Notes under the pieces: model-generated | Database searches by the model: none | Told to the model about the DNA's origin: nothing | Seen by the model: the letters and a program-made list of their open reading frames with translations, nothing else | In this document: positions 20,671 to 22,321 of the stretch, piece after piece | Layout of the letters: each line of letters opens with the position of its first letter | How positions within the stretch are numbered: position 1 is the first letter of the stretch | DNA from: Actinomycetota bacterium | GTDB lineage: Bacteria > Actinomycetota > Acidimicrobiia > Acidimicrobiales > AC-14 | Direction of reading: 5' to 3' | Length of the DNA stretch: 22,321 nucleotides | Assembly (NCBI GenBank): GCA_020200615.1 | Contig: JAIVIH010000029.1 | Location: 1-22,321, forward strand | Made by a program: the position numbers and the translations under genes

Positions 20671-21229
20671 AGCGGAAGACGGCGATCAGGCCATCATCGT
20701 CACCCGTCGAGCCCGGCCGGACGTGGTGCTGATGGACGTTCAGATGCCCCGGATGGACGGAATCGAGGCCACCCGCCGGATCGTGGGCGAGGGCGACGTC
20801 TCCCGCGTCGTCATTCTGACCACCTTCGAGCGGGACGACTACATCTTCGAGGCGCTCCGTGCGGGAGCCAGCGGGTTCCTGCTCAAGAACGCTCCTCCCG
20901 AAGACCTGGTGCATGCCGTCCGGGTCGTCGCCGGAGGAGACGCTCTCCTTGCCCCCTCCGTCACCCGACGGATGATCGAGGAGTACGCCCGACGCCCGGT
21001 CAGCCGCAGGTCAGAGGCGGACATCGAGCGCCTGACCGAGCGAGAGGTGGAGGTGCTACGGCTGCTGGCCGCGGGCAAGAGCAACGCCGAGTTGGCGGCC
21101 GAGCTGTTCGTCGGCGAGGGCACCATCAAGACCCACGTCTCGAGCATCCTCAGCAAGTTGGGTCTACGCGATCGCGTCCAAGCCGTGGTCTACGCCTACG
21201 AGACGGGCCTGGTGCAGCCCGGGGGGTGA
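20585..21229 (+). CDS. NarL-family response regulator, N-terminus truncated
   Basis: The recognisable regulator begins at about 20634 (LESEDDIEVVGEAEDGDQ) and continues normally: phosphoacceptor D51 (VVLMDVQMPRMDG), T in VVILTTFERDDY, K in FLLKNAPPEDL, and a LuxR-type helix-turn-helix at about 149-208 (LTEREVEVLRLLAAGKSNAELAAELFV…TIKTHVSSILSKLGL). Missing are about 20-25 residues that should form strand 1 and carry the acidic pair (usual LLVDDQxLVRxGF). The residues before L19 are just the kinase gene read in another frame, so the start at 20585 is only nominal. The DNA-binding half is intact, but normal phosphorylation is unlikely without the acidic pocket. The upstream kinase gene overlaps it by 86 bases because both ends were removed. 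Confidence 0.75.
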   Translation: MSSMTVLEPRRMPAIPGLESEDDIEVVGEAEDGDQAIIVTRRARPDVVLMDVQMPRMDGIEATRRIVGEGDVSRVVILTTFERDDYIFEALRAGASGFLLKNAPPEDLVHAVRVVAGGDALLAPSVTRRMIEEYARRPVSRRSEADIERLTEREVEVLRLLAAGKSNAELAAELFVGEGTIKTHVSSILSKLGLRDRVQAVVYAYETGLVQPGG

Positions 21230-21247
21230 GGCCCACGGGGTGGGAGC

Positions 21248-22020
21248 GTGAAACCATCCGCCGACGCGGACAGAATGGCGTACTCGGCGATGAGGAGGTG
21301 GTTGGCGGATCATCCACGGGCCCGGAGCAGGATGTTGTGCAAAGTCCTCTCGGTGGTGGTGGTGGTGTCGTTCGGACTGGCGACTGAGGCGGGGCCGGCG
21401 GCGGCTCAGGCCGGCGGATTGTCGTCACCAACTCGATTCAGGCGGCGGTCGACTCCGCCAGCCCCGGCGACACGATCGTCGTCCCTCCGGGCATGTACTC
21501 CGAGAGCGTCGTGATCAACACCAGCGATCTCACCATCGAGGGATCGCCGGGCGCGGTGGTCGCCGCGGCCGGCGCCATCGAGGCCATCGGCGTGGGCACG
21601 GGGCGGATCACCGTGGGCCCGGGCGGATTCCCGGTCTGCCCTCCGCTGGCGTTGCGGAACGTGACCGTCGTCGGCCTGACCGTGCGCAACGTGGCCGGAA
21701 GCGGTATCCGGCTGCAGGGCGTGGACGGGTACAGCCTCAGTGGGGGGAACTACGTCTCGAACCGGCTGTACGGATCTTCCCGATCTGCTCGAGGAACGGG
21801 CTGATCGCTCGACCCGCGCATGGATCCCCGTCCTGACCACAACCGGGTGGTGGGCAACACCATCCTGAACAACGGGCGACGACCCGACGTGACCCGCAAC
21901 GGAGGACGCCCAGGCGCGGACATCGTCTACGACGGGTCGGGCGTCGGTAACTGCTTTGCTCAGAACCTGTTCGTCACCCAGTTCCCACCGGGGATCACGA
22001 CTGCCTTTCCGTGCCCTTGA
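21248..22020 (+). pseudogene. Right-handed beta-helix repeat protein, broken
   Basis: A GTG at 21248 with GGTGGGAG upstream opens a signal peptide (LCKVLSVVVVVSFGLATEAGPAAAQAGG). The mature part continues only in another frame: IVVTNSIQAAVDSASPGDTIVVPPGMYSESVVINTSDLTIEG, the classic start of NosD/pectate-lyase-like beta-helix proteins. A second shift near 21772 moves the family motif IFPICSRNGLIA to the third frame. From about 21820 the frame returns with DHNRVVGNTILNNGRRPD and the family's C-terminal end VGNCFAQNLFVTQFPPGITT. Between these points the middle repeats expected in a protein of this family seem to be missing. The gene has at least two single-base losses and probably one deletion, so no full product can be made from this sequence. 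Confidence 0.8.
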
Positions 22021-22044
22021 CGTCGGCCCACCGGGTGAAGCCTG

Positions 22045-22218
22045 CTACTGCTTGGCCGCGCCGAGGATGTAGTTGTAGATCGTGTCCGTCATCACCTTGA
22101 CGTTGTGCTTCTTGCGGGCGTGAGTCCCGACCTTCTCGCGAAGCTCCTCTTCGCTGTTGGCCTTGACGCTGAAGCCGCAACCTTCGGCTCCGGCGCGCTT
22201 GCAGCTGTGCTCGTACAT
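22045..22218 (-). CDS. Small DUF1059-type protein (57 aa)
   Basis: ATG 22218 to TAG 22045 encodes 57 residues: MYEHSCKRAGAEGCGF, then SVKANSEEELREKVGTHARK and a tail KVMTDTIYNYILGAAKQ. The pattern of an early cysteine pair (C6 and C14), an E-E-L-x-x-K-V-x-x-H-A helix and a K-H-x-V end matches DUF1059, a family of small cysteine/histidine proteins of unknown function, possibly metal-binding (C6, C14, H33 and H38 as ligands). AAAGGGG five bases before the start is a good ribosome binding site. A folded leader can cover this site. The gene stands alone on the minus strand, next to the degraded beta-helix gene. Confidence 0.8.
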   Translation of the reverse strand: MYEHSCKRAGAEGCGFSVKANSEEELREKVGTHARKKHNVKVMTDTIYNYILGAAKQ

Positions 22219-22278
22219 GAAGACCCCTTTCGGCCCCCTGCGGGGGCACCGGCTCGGCCGCCGTACAGAAGGGTCTTC
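22219..22278 (-). promoter_or_regulatory. Structured leader covering the ribosome binding site of the DUF1059 gene
   Basis: On the minus strand GAAGACCCTT (22269-22278) can pair with AAGGGGTCTTC (22219-22229), which contains the ribosome binding site and abuts the ATG; ten pairs including one G-U. Inside it lies a perfect stem GCCCCC-GCA-GGGGGC (22233-22247). Closing the outer stem would block translation. No known riboswitch class was recognised. Confidence 0.5.
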
Positions 22279-22321
22279 GGAGCGGGCCCGACCCGTGGAT
22301 TACGGCCGGGGGGATTTCACT

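Noticed and set aside
21995..22249. 84-codon minus-strand frame
   Set aside because: Gln/Arg-rich shadow of the DUF1059-type gene, which lies in another frame with a proper ribosome binding site.

Overview
The window is a very GC-rich (about 70 %) chromosomal stretch with GTG/TTG starts, 4-base start/stop overlaps and leaderless-looking promoters. It carries a BldD-type regulator and a CIRCE-controlled hrcA-dnaJ pair. This fits an actinobacterium. I lean towards an Acidimicrobiia-like lineage, but that is inference. No rRNA, tRNA, CRISPR or insertion sequence was seen.

Layout. (1) 1-3393, plus strand: the end of a Tad/Flp pilus locus (two TadE-like genes and a TadG-like gene), then a promoter for a membrane pseudokinase and a LysM membrane protein. 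(2) 3394-3913: no convincing gene, but a run of strong inverted repeats. (3) 3914-8137: a NarL-type response regulator converging on a minus-strand series bldD-like > solute-binding lipoprotein > histidine kinase. There is no permease or ATPase beside the binding protein, so it looks like a sensory partner of the kinase. The kinase gene is split by one frameshift. (4) 8255-11171, minus strand: CIRCE, hrcA, dnaJ, rsmE, an ordinary heat-shock/RNA-modification cluster. (5) 11275-16021, plus strand: a 38-residue lysine-rich protein, then a complete branched-chain-amino-acid-type ABC importer (livF, livG, livH, livM and a binding lipoprotein). (6) 15886-17331, minus: an MgtE-like transporter whose reading frame runs through the terminator-like repeats and into the binding-protein gene. 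(7) 17449-19315: a lipoprotein gene converging on an M23 peptidase lipoprotein gene. (8) 19507-22020: a second two-component pair and a beta-helix protein gene, all damaged. The kinase end and regulator start look fused by a deletion, and the beta-helix gene has frameshifts and probably an internal loss. (9) 22045-22321, minus: a 57-residue DUF1059-type protein behind a leader that can fold over its ribosome binding site.

The best candidates for something new are the BldD / binding-protein / kinase / regulator module, the structured 3.4-3.9 kb intergenic region, the DUF1059 leader and the Tad-linked pseudokinase. A caution: all three frameshifts I could place look like loss of one base directly after GG, so sequencing or assembly error must be excluded before biological meaning is given to the broken genes.
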